A DNA stretch of 64,000 nucleotides from Devosia sp. (GTDB lineage: Bacteria; Pseudomonadota; Alphaproteobacteria; Rhizobiales; Devosiaceae). How positions within the stretch are numbered: position 1 is the stretch's first letter; each line of letters begins with the position of its first letter. Shown piece after piece: positions 1 through 9,072 of this stretch. The stretch is taken from positions 124,001-188,000 of the forward strand of contig JADJPS010000020.1 of NCBI GenBank assembly GCA_016713105.1, read 5' to 3'. Below the pieces are notes generated by a model that was not told the DNA's origin, did no database searches, and was given only the letters and a program-made list of their open reading frames with translations. Both the position numbers and the translations under genes were made by a program.

Positions 1-1230
1 CGAGCCTACGGCGCCCTCGTGCGGGTGCTTTCGGCCGTGCACTACGGGGTGCTGTCGCCGCTCTCGGCCAGCGACGAGGGCGGCTGGCAATGGCTGCGCC
101 GACGGCTGACGGCGGTGCCACCGCCTGCCGCGGCCGGCCGGAGAGTGTGGATTCACGCCGTGTCGGCCGGCGAATCCAAGGTTGCCGAACTGCTGCGCCG
201 ACACCTGCTGGCCGAGGCGCCGGAGCTGTCGGTCGTTCTTTCCGCCACGACCTACTCGGGCTTCGCGCGGGTCAGCCGGATCGCCGGCGAGGCGGCGAGC
301 TTCGTCATGCCGCTCGATACCCTAGCCGCGCAGCGCAGCCTGTTCGCGACCCTGCGTCCCGACCTGCTGGTGCTGGTCGAATCCGAGTTCTGGCCGGCGC
401 AGTTCGCGGCCGCCGCCGAGGCCGGCGTGCCGGTGGTGGTGGTCAACGCCACGATGTCGGAACGCTCGTTCGCCCGGCATCGCCGCTTCCCGCTGGTGGC
501 GCGGCGCACGCTGCTGCAGGCCCGGCGGATCCTTGCCCAGGACGAGCCCACGCTGCAGCGCTATCTGGCGCTGGGCGTGCCGGCCGAGCGGCTGGCGATC
601 AGTGGCAACCTGAAGCTCGCGCCCACCGGCGCCGTCACCGCGCCCCGCGTCGATGCCGCGCCCACCGTTGTGTTCGGCAACATCCACGAGGCCGAACTCG
701 CGGCGCTCGCCCCGGCAGTCCAGACGCTGCGCCGGCAGCGACCGGAGGTGCGACTGGTGCTGGTGCCGCGCTATCCGGGCAAGCTGAGTGCGGCGACCCT
801 GACAGCGGCGTTCGGCACCGAACTGGTGCGGGTGACGGATGCCGCCGAGGCCGTGGCGGGGCCACTCGTCTGGGTCGACCGGATGGGTGCCCTGGCGGGC
901 CTGTATGCGACGGCGACGGCCGGAGTCGTCTGCGGCACCTTTGCCCCGATCGGCGGCCACGACCTGGCGGAACCCCTGCACATGGGGGCGGCGAGCCTGT
1001 ACGGTCCGCACGTCGAGCGCCAGCGGGCCCTCGACGTCGCCCTGCAGGCCATCGGGTGTGCGCGGCAGGTGCGGAATGCCGACGACCTCGTCGCGACGCT
1101 CGGCGAGGTGCTGGACCGGCGCGAGGACCGCGAGGCGATGGTGGGTCGCTTCCGCGCGCTCTCCGAGGAGGCCGGCGTCCGGCTGGCCGAGATCGCCGGG
1201 GATCTGGTTCGCCTCCTGCCGCCTCAGTAG
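1..1230 (+). CDS. waaA: 3-deoxy-D-manno-octulosonic acid (Kdo) transferase, 5' end outside window
   Basis: Transfers Kdo from CMP-Kdo to lipid IV-A at the inner membrane during lipopolysaccharide core synthesis (family GT30). The frame is open from base 1. A GTG at 19 is the first possible start inside the window, but family members are about 420-440 residues and only about 409 codons are visible, so the true start is probably upstream. Family signs are HAVSAGESK near the N-terminus, VPRYPGKL in the middle, and GGHDLAEP followed by YGPHVERQ near the C-terminus. Its last bases overlap the convergent glycosyltransferase by 7 bp. Confidence 0.9.
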   Translation, partial: RAYGALVRVLSAVHYGVLSPLSASDEGGWQWLRRRLTAVPPPAAAGRRVWIHAVSAGESKVAELLRRHLLAEAPELSVVLSATTYSGFARVSRIAGEAASFVMPLDTLAAQRSLFATLRPDLLVLVESEFWPAQFAAAAEAGVPVVVVNATMSERSFARHRRFPLVARRTLLQARRILAQDEPTLQRYLALGVPAERLAISGNLKLAPTGAVTAPRVDAAPTVVFGNIHEAELAALAPAVQTLRRQRPEVRLVLVPRYPGKLSAATLTAAFGTELVRVTDAAEAVAGPLVWVDRMGALAGLYATATAGVVCGTFAPIGGHDLAEPLHMGAASLYGPHVERQRALDVALQAIGCARQVRNADDLVATLGEVLDRREDREAMVGRFRALSEEAGVRLAEIAGDLVRLLPPQ

Positions 1231-2705
1231 ACCGGGCGGAAGTTCTCGCCCCAGTAGAGGCGATAGCGTCCCAGTTCGCGACCGAACCGCACGATCGGGA
1301 TCTCCTTGTAGAGCGTGACCGTCTCGAACTGCGCGTCGATGACCTCGCGCTGGCGCTCGTCGTGCAGCACGACGAGGGCGTCCTGCCCGACATGCGCCCT
1401 GGTGTCGAACCAGTAGTGGAACTCGCTGCGCGCCGGGTTCACCGCCGCGACGTCCTTGTCGTCGAGAGCAAAGCCGACCGTGCTCGCATACTCCCACTTG
1501 GAGGTGGCGATGAAATCGGGCTTGAGATCGTCGATGGCGGCCCGGATCGGCAGCTCGATCTCGTTCCAGCCATAGTAGCGCGTGCGGGTCGGATCGGGAC
1601 GGTCGAGCAGCAGGATGACCGGGAAGATCGATGAGGAGATCACGTAGAGCACCGAAATCAAGGTGCCGAACAGGGTGTGCCCCCAGAACAGCAGGCGCGA
1701 GCGCATCGCCTTGCCGAGGAACGGCAGCAGCAGCACATAGGCGCTGACATTCCACCAGAAGAACAGCTGCTGGGTCAGGGCGACGGTGAGGAAGACCAGG
1801 CTCGAGACCCAGAAGAACCAGCTGCCCAGTCCCCACGCGGTGCGCTCGAACGGTGCGGAGGGGCGGCTGAGGACGAACCGGACCAGGCCCCACATCATGA
1901 ACGGGGAGGTGGTCAGCGCGGTCTGCATCAGGAATTCGACGATGTGGATCCAGGTGAAGGCCCGCAGGAAGCCTGCATCGTGCCGATCCACCAGGTGGAA
2001 TTCGAACGAGGCGAAGCCGTTCTGGATGTTCCAGATCAGAATCGGCGAGGCCACCGCGATGGCGAGCAGCGCCGCCGCATAGAGGTGGGGATTCGCCAGC
2101 AGCCGCCGCAGCCTGGGGCTGGCGACGATGTAGAGGCCGAGCGCCACGCCGTAGAGCAGCGTGTTGTACTTGGCGAGCGCGGCAACGCCCATGAACAGGG
2201 CGCCGAGATAGAGGTCGCCGAGCCAGGCCTTCCCCTCCGCCCGCACCGCCATCAGGTAGCGGATGAGGAAATGCGCGGAGACAAGGATGAAGAAGAACAG
2301 CAGGTGATCGCTGGTGGCAAAGGTCGAGTAGACCCCGAACACCGGCGCTGCGAGGTAGATGACCAGGGCGCGCCAGAACACTCCCTCCCAGTCCTCGCCG
2401 CCGAACTGCCGCGACCAGGAACGGAAGATCAGCACGGTGCCGATGAACGTCGGAACCGCCCACATCCGCATCTGCACGATGCCGCGGCCGAACACGGCAT
2501 CGGCGATGCCGATCAGCCAGGCATTGAGCGGCGGGTGATCGAAGTAGGAGAGGGCGGGGTGCTGGCCCCACATCCAGTAATAGGCCTCGTCGCTGACGAG
2601 GTTGACCGCCACCAGGGAATAGAGCTTGAGCCCGATCAGCAGCAGCGCCACTGCCTTGAGCACGGTATGGCGGGACGGCGATGCGGCGGCGTCGGCAAAG
2701 GTCAT
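1224..2705 (-). CDS. Multi-pass membrane glycosyltransferase, ArnT/PMT-like (GT39/GT83)
   Basis: A 493-residue inner-membrane protein of the dolichyl-phosphate-mannose mannosyltransferase type, expected to move a sugar from a lipid-phosphate donor to an envelope glycan. The first loop after TM1 has SDEAYYW, the usual acidic catalytic motif, followed by SYFDHPP, a hallmark of the family. About ten hydrophobic segments follow. A soluble C-terminal part of about 120 residues starts near the FPVILLLDRPD stretch. The acceptor cannot be told from sequence; lipid A or another surface glycan is likely given the neighbouring Kdo transferase. It lies 44 bp downstream of DUF4170 and may be co-transcribed with it. 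Confidence 0.8.
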   Translation of the reverse strand: MTFADAAASPSRHTVLKAVALLLIGLKLYSLVAVNLVSDEAYYWMWGQHPALSYFDHPPLNAWLIGIADAVFGRGIVQMRMWAVPTFIGTVLIFRSWSRQFGGEDWEGVFWRALVIYLAAPVFGVYSTFATSDHLLFFFILVSAHFLIRYLMAVRAEGKAWLGDLYLGALFMGVAALAKYNTLLYGVALGLYIVASPRLRRLLANPHLYAAALLAIAVASPILIWNIQNGFASFEFHLVDRHDAGFLRAFTWIHIVEFLMQTALTTSPFMMWGLVRFVLSRPSAPFERTAWGLGSWFFWVSSLVFLTVALTQQLFFWWNVSAYVLLLPFLGKAMRSRLLFWGHTLFGTLISVLYVISSSIFPVILLLDRPDPTRTRYYGWNEIELPIRAAIDDLKPDFIATSKWEYASTVGFALDDKDVAAVNPARSEFHYWFDTRAHVGQDALVVLHDERQREVIDAQFETVTLYKEIPIVRFGRELGRYRLYWGENFRPVY

Positions 2706-2749
2706 CGGCGCGAAGCGGTCCGGGTCCGCGGGCAGCTTCGGCCGCGCGC

Positions 2750-3004
2750 CTAGGCTTCGTCCTCGTCGGGGTTCAGTAGCCGATGCAGGTGGACGACGAA
2801 ATACCGCATCTCGGCATTGTCCACCGTCTGCTGGGCCCGCTGCTTCCAGACGGCGTGCGCGGCGGCATAGTTCGGATAGACCCCGACGAGGTCCACCGCG
2901 TCGAGGTCCTTGAACACCACTTCATCGCCTCGTTCCACCTCGCCGCCGATGACGAGGTGCAGCAGTTGCGGCTTCCTGGGGGAGGTCTTGCTTGGCTTGC
3001 TCAC
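2750..3004 (-). CDS. DUF4170 small protein
   Basis: An 84-residue soluble protein matching DUF4170, a short alphaproteobacterial family of unknown function. Typical features are HLVIGGEV near the start, the YPNYAAAHAVWK segment, and the MRYFVVHLHRLL end. Its start overlaps the stop of the phosphatase gene by 4 bp, so the two are translationally coupled. In other Hyphomicrobiales this protein commonly sits between a CysQ-like phosphatase and the Kdo transferase gene, which suggests, without proof, a link to envelope biogenesis. Confidence 0.85.
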   Translation of the reverse strand: MSKPSKTSPRKPQLLHLVIGGEVERGDEVVFKDLDAVDLVGVYPNYAAAHAVWKQRAQQTVDNAEMRYFVVHLHRLLNPDEDEA

Positions 3005-3846
3005 GGCTTGTGTCGCTCCAGATCAACTTCCTGCGGCTGCGGGCAGCCATACACCTTGACCAGCGCTGCCTGCAGTGCCGGTTTTAGCGAGGGCTCGCTG
3101 ACCGCTGCAAGCGCGCCGTGTCGGATTTCCGGCCGGTTGAAGCGCAAGGCACCTATGCACACGTCCTCGAACGCAATTCCGGCCTCGGCGAGGATACAGG
3201 CCGCGCCGGCAACATCCCAGTCCTGCGCCCCGCGCCGGGTGACCGCCGCGTCGAGGCGGCCGGTGGCGACCTGCACCAGGCGGTAGGCGAGCGACGGATA
3301 GGCCGGACCCCGCACGTAGTCGAGGCCTGCCGCCTGCAATTCCTGATGCACCGCGCCGGGGGCCGGAATCAGCGGCGCTTCCCGTCCCAGCCGGGCCTGC
3401 CGGAGCAGCGGGCCGCCGTTGGCCCGAGCGCCGCAGCCAAGGGCGGCGTCATAGAGTTCGTCGCGGGCCGGGGCGTAGACGACGCCGGCGATCGGCACGC
3501 CGTCCTCGACCACCGCCAGCGAGATGGTCCAGCTGTCCTCGCCACGGATGAAGCCGCGCGTGCCGTCGATCGGGTCGACGATGAACGCCCGCTGCCGGCT
3601 GAGCCGGGAATGGTCGTCCGCGCTTTCCTCGCTGAGCCAGCCATAGCCGGGCCGGGCGGACGTGAGGGTCGCGTGCAGGAAACGGTCGAGCACGATGTCG
3701 GCCTCGCTGACCGGCGAGGCGTTTTCCTTGGTCCACGTCTTGAGGTCGCGTCGGAAATAGCCCGCCGCGATGATGCCCGCCGACACCGCCGCGGCGCGCA
3801 ACAGGTCACGGTCCTCGGCTGGCGTGGTGGAAATCGGGGCGCTCAT
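3001..3846 (-). CDS. cysQ: 3'(2'),5'-bisphosphate nucleotidase / inositol monophosphatase family (CysQ-like)
   Basis: Mg-dependent phosphatase of the IMPase superfamily, about 281 residues from the ATG at 3846. An upstream in-frame extension to 3963 looks non-coding. The three metal-site motifs are present: an acidic segment with EES (LSEES), DPIDGTRGF, and WDVAGAACIL with its aspartate. CysQ enzymes remove phosphate from 3'-phosphoadenosine-5'-phosphate, a by-product of sulfate assimilation; an inositol-phosphate substrate cannot be excluded. It is the first gene of a short minus-strand unit with DUF4170 and the glycosyltransferase. Confidence 0.85.
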   Translation of the reverse strand: MSAPISTTPAEDRDLLRAAAVSAGIIAAGYFRRDLKTWTKENASPVSEADIVLDRFLHATLTSARPGYGWLSEESADDHSRLSRQRAFIVDPIDGTRGFIRGEDSWTISLAVVEDGVPIAGVVYAPARDELYDAALGCGARANGGPLLRQARLGREAPLIPAPGAVHQELQAAGLDYVRGPAYPSLAYRLVQVATGRLDAAVTRRGAQDWDVAGAACILAEAGIAFEDVCIGALRFNRPEIRHGALAAVSEPSLKPALQAALVKVYGCPQPQEVDLERHKP

Positions 3847-4123
3847 CGCTGTTCCGGCATCGCGTCGGCTGCCTTCTAGGCGCAACCCGGGGGCGGAACA
3901 AGGGCCGCCGACGGGCTTGTGCCAAATGCAGTCCCTCGGGATCGGCGCGGCTTGGTTAAGCATCTGCCGACGAAGTTGCCTAAGGCTGCGTTACACCAGG
4001 TCATTTGCCGCTAACCCTTTTCAAAACAACCTAAACTTAACCCCGTTTCTTAAGCGCGGTGGCAACGGGGGGGCGTAGATTGGCCCCATCAAAGAGGGCG
4101 GCAAAGCAACAAGCTCTCGAAAG

Positions 4124-4678
4124 TTGACAGTGAGGCTAGACATGTTTTCTCGCGTTGGGATCGAAGGCTCGTCCGTCGTGCTACTGTTCGGCGACGGGCG
4201 CAGCCCGCGCCAGGGCCAGGCCGCCGCTCCCAGGTTCTTCGGTCCGGCCAACGACAACGGGCGCAAGGAGCTGGTGAAGACCGTCACGGTGCGCCGGACG
4301 CTCTAAAAGAGCTGCGTTGCCATCAAGATCAAGGTACCGGTGTGCGAATTCGTCGGGGTGGCGGTGTCCACAACGATCAGCGAGGACGGCGTGCTGTCGA
4401 GCGCCATCGAACTGGTGCACGGCGATCCCGAACTCAACTACCGGGTCTTCGAGGAGGTCGGCAACGCCAACGTCGTCGCCGAATGGCAGAACTGGGGCAA
4501 GAAGCTCCGCCTGCCGCTCTTCATCAAGGCCGGCGACGGCAACCTGCTGCCCTACTCGCAGCAGGTCGACGGTGTAGCGCTCGGCGTCAACAACGGCCGC
4601 CGCAAGCTGGTGGCGGAAGCCACGCGGCGCCCGCATTTCCTGCACCGGCGCGAGCCCGGGGGGCAGACCGGCTCGTAA
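4124..4678 (+). pseudogene. DUF6101 family protein interrupted by an in-frame TAA
   Basis: One frame from a TTG at 4124 (alternatives GTG 4130, ATG 4142) to the TAA-like stop at 4676-4678 encodes what looks like a complete DUF6101 protein of about 184 residues, except for a TAA at 4304-4306 (codon 61). Before the stop are VRLDMFSR and KTVTVRRTL. Directly after it come IKIKVPVCEFVGVAV, ELVHGDPELNYRVF and VVAEWQNWGKKLRLPLF, in the order expected for the family. No frame change is needed. Translation could restart at GTG 4340 to give a 112-residue C-terminal part. The function of DUF6101 is unknown. Family assignment is from recalled pattern and is moderately sure. Confidence 0.6.
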
Positions 4679-4790
4679 GGCGCCGATGCAACCTTCGGGC
4701 GGCAAGGCCCGTTATTCCTTCCAAAGCCCGGCAGCGATCCCATGCACGTTTGAGCTGCCGGCGATCTCGTAGCGACCTCCAAGCACGAGT

Positions 4791-4820
4791 GGGCCGTCCC
4801 GGCAACGGGGCGGCCCGTTT
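4791..4820 (+). terminator. Rho-independent terminator after the DUF6101 gene
   Basis: An 11-bp GC-rich stem (4791-4801 with 4806-4816, one G-T wobble) closes a GCAA tetraloop and is followed by GTTT on the plus strand. It lies between the DUF6101 gene and the convergent ubiA gene. The T-rich side suits the plus-strand gene only. Confidence 0.6.
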
Positions 4821-4822
4821 CG

Positions 4823-5764
4823 TCATCCGCGGAGCATCATGTCCGCCAGCAGCCCGGCGGTGAAGACGAGGCCGGCAATGTGGTTGGACTTGAAGCGCAC
4901 CAGCGCGTTGTCCGGATCGCGGGGATCGAGGGTCACGACCTGCCAGGCCAGCAGCACACCGGTGGCCGCAAGCCCGATGATGAACACCGCGCCTGCTCCG
5001 GCCACCAGGCCCGCCGCGGCCCAGACGGCGATCGTGCCGGCGTAGAACAGCGCGATGATCGCCCGGGCCCGGCTGCCGAACAGCCGCGCCGTGGAGCGGA
5101 CGCCGATCAGCGCATCGTCCTCGATGTCCTGCAGCGCATAGATGGTGTCATAGCCGATGGTCCACAGGATCGAGCCGGCATAGAGCAGCAGCGGCGCCAG
5201 CGACAGGCCGCCGGCCTGCGCGGACCAGCCCAGCAGCGCGCCCCACGAGAAGGCGATGCCGAGGAAGAACTGCGGCCACCAGGTGATCCGCTTCATGAAC
5301 GGGTAGATGGCGACCGGCAGCAGCGAGGCGATGCCGAGCACGATGGTGAAGCCGTTGAACTGGACCAGCACCAGTAGCCCGACCAGGCCCTGCAGCACCA
5401 GAAACGCGGCCGCCTGCCGCCTGCTCACCTGTCCCGACGGGATCGGCCGGGATCGGGTGCGCGCGACCTTCATGTCGATGTCGGTGTCGACGATGTCGTT
5501 GAAGGTGCAGCCGGCACCGCGCATGGCGATGGCGCCCACGAGGCAGAGCAGCAGAGCGTACCAGTCCATGCCGGCCCCATGCCCGGCATTGGCGGCCAGC
5601 GCCAGCGCGAAGGCGCAGGGCCAGAACAGCAGCCAGAAGCCGATCGGCCGGTCCCAGCGGGCCAGCCGGGCATAGGGCTTCAGCCAGTCCGGCGCGTGAC
5701 GGTCCACCCAGTTGCCCCGCTGCGCGTCGGCGACGCTTCCTGCTGGTTTGTCGGGGCTTTGCAT
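4823..5764 (-). CDS. ubiA: 4-hydroxybenzoate polyprenyltransferase
   Basis: Integral membrane prenyltransferase that attaches the polyprenyl tail to 4-hydroxybenzoate in ubiquinone synthesis. It is about 313 residues from the ATG at 5764; an in-frame extension to 5800 is possible. Two aspartate-rich Mg-diphosphate motifs are visible: NDIVDTDID after GAGCTF, and ALQDIEDD after GYDTIY. SRPIPSG follows the first motif. Roughly eight to nine membrane helices are present. The polyprenyl diphosphate synthase at the far end of the window would make its donor substrate. It is divergent from rsmE, with 54 bp between starts. Confidence 0.95.
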   Translation of the reverse strand: MQSPDKPAGSVADAQRGNWVDRHAPDWLKPYARLARWDRPIGFWLLFWPCAFALALAANAGHGAGMDWYALLLCLVGAIAMRGAGCTFNDIVDTDIDMKVARTRSRPIPSGQVSRRQAAAFLVLQGLVGLLVLVQFNGFTIVLGIASLLPVAIYPFMKRITWWPQFFLGIAFSWGALLGWSAQAGGLSLAPLLLYAGSILWTIGYDTIYALQDIEDDALIGVRSTARLFGSRARAIIALFYAGTIAVWAAAGLVAGAGAVFIIGLAATGVLLAWQVVTLDPRDPDNALVRFKSNHIAGLVFTAGLLADMMLRG

Positions 5765-5818
5765 GGCGGCCGTCCTGTGCGGTAATGGCCCGTCGGCCAC
5801 TCAGTCACGCGTACCACG

Positions 5819-6568
5819 ATGCCCAGATCACACAAGTCCCTGCCGCGCCTCCGCGTCGAGGTGCCGCTCGCCGCAATGGTGGAGGTCGGACTGGGGCACG
5901 AGCAGACCACCTATCTGCTGACGGTGCTGCGCATGAAGGCGGGCGAGGCCGTGGTGCTGTTCAACGGCCGCGATGGCGCCTGGCTCGCCCGCATCGCCGA
6001 TGCCAACCGCAAGGGCGCCACCCTTGCGATCGAGGTCCAGCTGCAGCATCAGTCGCCGCGATCGAACCTGTGGTTCGGCTTTGCGCCCCTGAAGACCGGC
6101 CGGCTCGACTATCTGGTGCAGAAGGCGACGGAAATGGGGGCAGGGGTGATCCAGCCGGTGATCACCCGCTACACCCAGGTGTCCAAGCTGCGCCACGACA
6201 AGCTGGTCGCCAATGTCATCGAGGCGGCCGAGCAGTGCGAGGTGCTCAGCGTACCGACCGTTGCACCGGAGATCGGGCTCGCCGATCTGCTCGCCGGCTG
6301 GCAGCAGCGCGAGGGGCTGCGGCGGCTGATCTTCTGCGACGAGGCGGCGCCGGTGCACGGCCCGGCGCAACAGCTTGCCGACCTCGACGGGTTGCCGATC
6401 GGCATTCTCGTCGGCCCCGAGGGCGGCTTCTCCGACGAGGAACGTGCCGCGCTGCTGGCCTGCAGCTTCGTCGTCCCGATCAGCCTCGGGCCGCGCATCC
6501 TGCGCGCCGACACCGCAGCCGTGGCGGCGCTGGCGGTGGTGCAGGCAATCATCGGTGATTGGCGATAA
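5819..6568 (+). CDS. rsmE: 16S rRNA (uracil(1498)-N(3))-methyltransferase
   Basis: A SPOUT-fold enzyme of 249 residues that methylates N3 of U1498 in 16S rRNA using S-adenosylmethionine. The C-terminal knot region has the diagnostic GPEGGFSDEE followed by LGPRILRADTAA. The middle has ATEMGAGVIQPV. The N-terminal PUA-like part has YLLTVLRMKAGEAV. Gene order ubiA / rsmE / gshA is typical for Hyphomicrobiales. Confidence 0.95.
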   Translation: MPRSHKSLPRLRVEVPLAAMVEVGLGHEQTTYLLTVLRMKAGEAVVLFNGRDGAWLARIADANRKGATLAIEVQLQHQSPRSNLWFGFAPLKTGRLDYLVQKATEMGAGVIQPVITRYTQVSKLRHDKLVANVIEAAEQCEVLSVPTVAPEIGLADLLAGWQQREGLRRLIFCDEAAPVHGPAQQLADLDGLPIGILVGPEGGFSDEERAALLACSFVVPISLGPRILRADTAAVAALAVVQAIIGDWR

Positions 6569-6645
6569 AGGCATTGCTTTCGGGACGCGGCCGGCTATTG
6601 TCCGCCGCCAAGCCGGCACAGCCCGGCGACCCCGAGGGAGTGTGC

Positions 6646-8010
6646 ATGTCGGGCGAAGAGAACGCACCGCTGATCGAGTCGCGCAGCGACCTCGTCTACG
6701 TCATGGCCGCCGGCGGCAAGCCGCGTTCCGAATGGCGCGTCGGCACCGAGCACGAGAAGCACGTCTATCGCAGGGGCCCCCTCGGGCCGGTGCCGTACGA
6801 TGGCCCCGACGGCATCCATGCCCTGCTGTCGGGGATTGCGCACCGGACCGGCTGGCATCCGTTCTACGACCACGACAACCCGATCGGCCTGCGCAACCAT
6901 CACGCCGTGGGCGGCATCTCGCTCGAGCCGGGCGGCCAGTTCGAGCTCTCCGGCTCCCCGCAGCGGACCATCCACGAGGCGGCCGCCGAACTCGATTCCC
7001 ACCTCGAGGACTGCCACGCCATCGGCAGGCCGCTGAACATCCACTTCCTCGGGCTGGGCGTCACCCCGCTGTGGTCGGTCGACGCCATACCCGTCATGCC
7101 CAAGTCCCGCTACGGCATCATGACGCCCTACATGGGCAAGGTCGGTACGCTCGGGACCTCGATGATGTACCGCTCGGCCACGGTGCAGACCAATCTCGAC
7201 TTCTCCTCCGAAGCCGACATGGTCAAGAAGCTGCGCGTCTCGCTGGCGCTGCAGCCGGTGGCGACCGCGCTGTTCGCCAATTCGCCCTTCGTCGACGGCG
7301 CGCCGTCGGGCTATCTCAGCTTCCGCTCGCAGATCTGGCTGGAGACCGACGCGGCGCGCACCGGCATGCTGCCCTTCGTGTTCGAGCCGGGCTTCGATTT
7401 CGACCGCTACGCCGAGTATGCGCTCGACGTGCCGATGTATTTCGTGATCCGCAAGGGCGAGTACATCAACGTCGCCGGCGAGAGCTTCCGGGCCTTCCTC
7501 GAGGGCCGCCTGCCGCAACTGCCGGGCGTGCGGCCGACCACCAAGGACTGGGAAAACCACCTCTCGACCCTGTTCCCGGAAGTCCGGCTCAAGCAGTTCC
7601 TCGAGATGCGCGGCGCCGACATGGGCGACCGCGACCACGTGCTGGCCCTGTCGGCGCTGTGGACCGGCCTGCTCTACGACGAGGCGGCGCTCGCCGGCGC
7701 CGCCGACCTCATCGCCGACTGGACCGAGGCCGAGCGCCAGACGCTGCGCCTCGAGGTGCCGCGTACCGCGCTCGCGACGCCGTTCCGCGATGGAACCGTG
7801 GCCGATCTCGCCCGGCTGGCGGTCGATCTCGCCCGGGGCGGACTGGAACGCCGCAACCAGGTCCGGAACGGCCGCGACGAAACCGTCTACCTCCAGCCGC
7901 TCGATACCACCCTCGATCTGGGCAAGACGCCGGCCGAGCGCTGGCTGGACCTCTACCACGGCGAATGGGGCGGCGACCTGACGCGGATCTTCGAGGCCGC
8001 GGAAATCTAG
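6646..8010 (+). CDS. gshA: Glutamate--cysteine ligase
   Basis: First enzyme of glutathione synthesis: ATP-dependent joining of glutamate and cysteine. It belongs to the GCS2-type ligases used by alphaproteobacteria and plants. The ATG at 6646 follows a GAGGGAG ribosome-binding site and gives 454 residues; an upstream extension to 6559 would overlap rsmE and is less likely. Visible motifs include GTEHEKHVY near residue 30, GGISLEPGGQFELSG (metal/substrate site) and SRYGIM followed by MYRSATVQTNLDF. It is a complete, ordinary member. Confidence 0.93.
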   Translation: MSGEENAPLIESRSDLVYVMAAGGKPRSEWRVGTEHEKHVYRRGPLGPVPYDGPDGIHALLSGIAHRTGWHPFYDHDNPIGLRNHHAVGGISLEPGGQFELSGSPQRTIHEAAAELDSHLEDCHAIGRPLNIHFLGLGVTPLWSVDAIPVMPKSRYGIMTPYMGKVGTLGTSMMYRSATVQTNLDFSSEADMVKKLRVSLALQPVATALFANSPFVDGAPSGYLSFRSQIWLETDAARTGMLPFVFEPGFDFDRYAEYALDVPMYFVIRKGEYINVAGESFRAFLEGRLPQLPGVRPTTKDWENHLSTLFPEVRLKQFLEMRGADMGDRDHVLALSALWTGLLYDEAALAGAADLIADWTEAERQTLRLEVPRTALATPFRDGTVADLARLAVDLARGGLERRNQVRNGRDETVYLQPLDTTLDLGKTPAERWLDLYHGEWGGDLTRIFEAAEI

Positions 8011-8029
8011 CCTCGACGAGGTCCCCGGC

Positions 8030-8917
8030 CTACTCCGCCGCGATCGGCTGGTTGTCCTGGTGCTCGAGGTTGCCCATCGAGGCGACGATGTGGCTGGCCA
8101 GTGCATCGTAGATGCCGCCATAGGCATGGCTCGCGCGCATCAGCGCGATTTCCGCGTCGCGCAGCCGGGGCAGGTTGCGGTCCTCGGGGATCACCCGCAT
8201 GCCGGGCTGCAAGGCACTCTCCGGCAGGAACCCGACCGCAAGGTCGGTGAGCACGGCACTGGCGATCGCCATGGCGTTCGACGAGGTGTAGGCGATGCGG
8301 TAGTCACGGCCGATGCGGTTGAGCGCTTCGACGGCATTGTCCTTCCAGCAGCAGTGCTGCCCGCCGGCGATCGGCAGCGGCTCGGTGGACAGCGCCTGCC
8401 CGCCATGCGAGGCGACCCAGAACATCGGCTCGGTGCGGAAGAGTTCGCCATATTCGTGATTGGTGCCCTGGGTGAATACGATCAGGTCGTACTTGCCGCG
8501 CTTCATCCCATCGAGCAGTTCCTCGGACGGCTGGCAGCGCACGTCGACGACGATCTTGGGATGGGTGCGCTGGAAGCTCGACAGGATCACTGGCAAGAGG
8601 CGCACCGCATAATCGTCCGGCACGCCGAAGCGGATCGAGCCCTTGAGGTCGCCCTCCGAGAACTGGTCGAGGATCTCGGCATTGATCCGCAGCATCCGCC
8701 GGGCCCGCCCGTAGAGCGCCTCGCCGTGATCGGTGAGGGTGACGCTGCGTCCGTCGCGCCTGAGCAGCGCCTGGCCGAGCCGCTCCTCGAGGCGCTTGAT
8801 CTGCATGGAGACGGCTGACTGTGTCTTGTTCACCCGTCGCGCCGCCTCGGTGAAGCTGCCGCAATCGGCGATGGCGCAGAAGCTCTGCAACTGGTCGAGA
8901 TCGAGCGGCGCGGTCAT
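8030..8917 (-). CDS. LysR-type regulator resembling VtlR/LsrB
   Basis: A 295-residue LysR-type transcription factor. The N-terminal winged helix (about residues 5-65) contains GSFTEAARRVNKTQSAVSMQ, and a C-terminal effector domain follows. The GVPDDYAVRLLP and CQPSEELLDGMKRGKYDL stretches resemble the alphaproteobacterial VtlR/LsrB group. That group is known in Brucella and Agrobacterium to control small DUF1127 proteins and AbcR small RNAs. A DUF1127 gene is divergently encoded 155 bp away, which supports this placement. The effector domain has a CC pair (HCCWKDN), of interest because LsrB is reported to be redox-sensitive. The orthology is an inference. Confidence 0.8.
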   Translation of the reverse strand: MTAPLDLDQLQSFCAIADCGSFTEAARRVNKTQSAVSMQIKRLEERLGQALLRRDGRSVTLTDHGEALYGRARRMLRINAEILDQFSEGDLKGSIRFGVPDDYAVRLLPVILSSFQRTHPKIVVDVRCQPSEELLDGMKRGKYDLIVFTQGTNHEYGELFRTEPMFWVASHGGQALSTEPLPIAGGQHCCWKDNAVEALNRIGRDYRIAYTSSNAMAIASAVLTDLAVGFLPESALQPGMRVIPEDRNLPRLRDAEIALMRASHAYGGIYDALASHIVASMGNLEHQDNQPIAAE

Positions 8918-9072
8918 CCGGAAACTCCATCACGAATTTTGATGAACTGGATGAAATCTATTTGTTGGACGAATGGAAGGCAAGACCCTACATCGGTCAC
9001 ATCGGTGATCGAGGATCATCCGTCCCGCCCGGTTCCCCCCGCCGGGCCCCGCGAACCACATGGAGAACGACC

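Noticed and set aside
90..1634. 514-codon plus-strand open frame over waaA and the glycosyltransferase
   Set aside because: It is a shadow frame: Arg/Pro/Gly-rich with no family pattern, overlapping two well-supported genes.
4035..4055. CtrA box before the DUF6101 gene
   Set aside because: TTAA pairs here are spaced 9 bp, not 7, so it does not meet the consensus used for ccrM.
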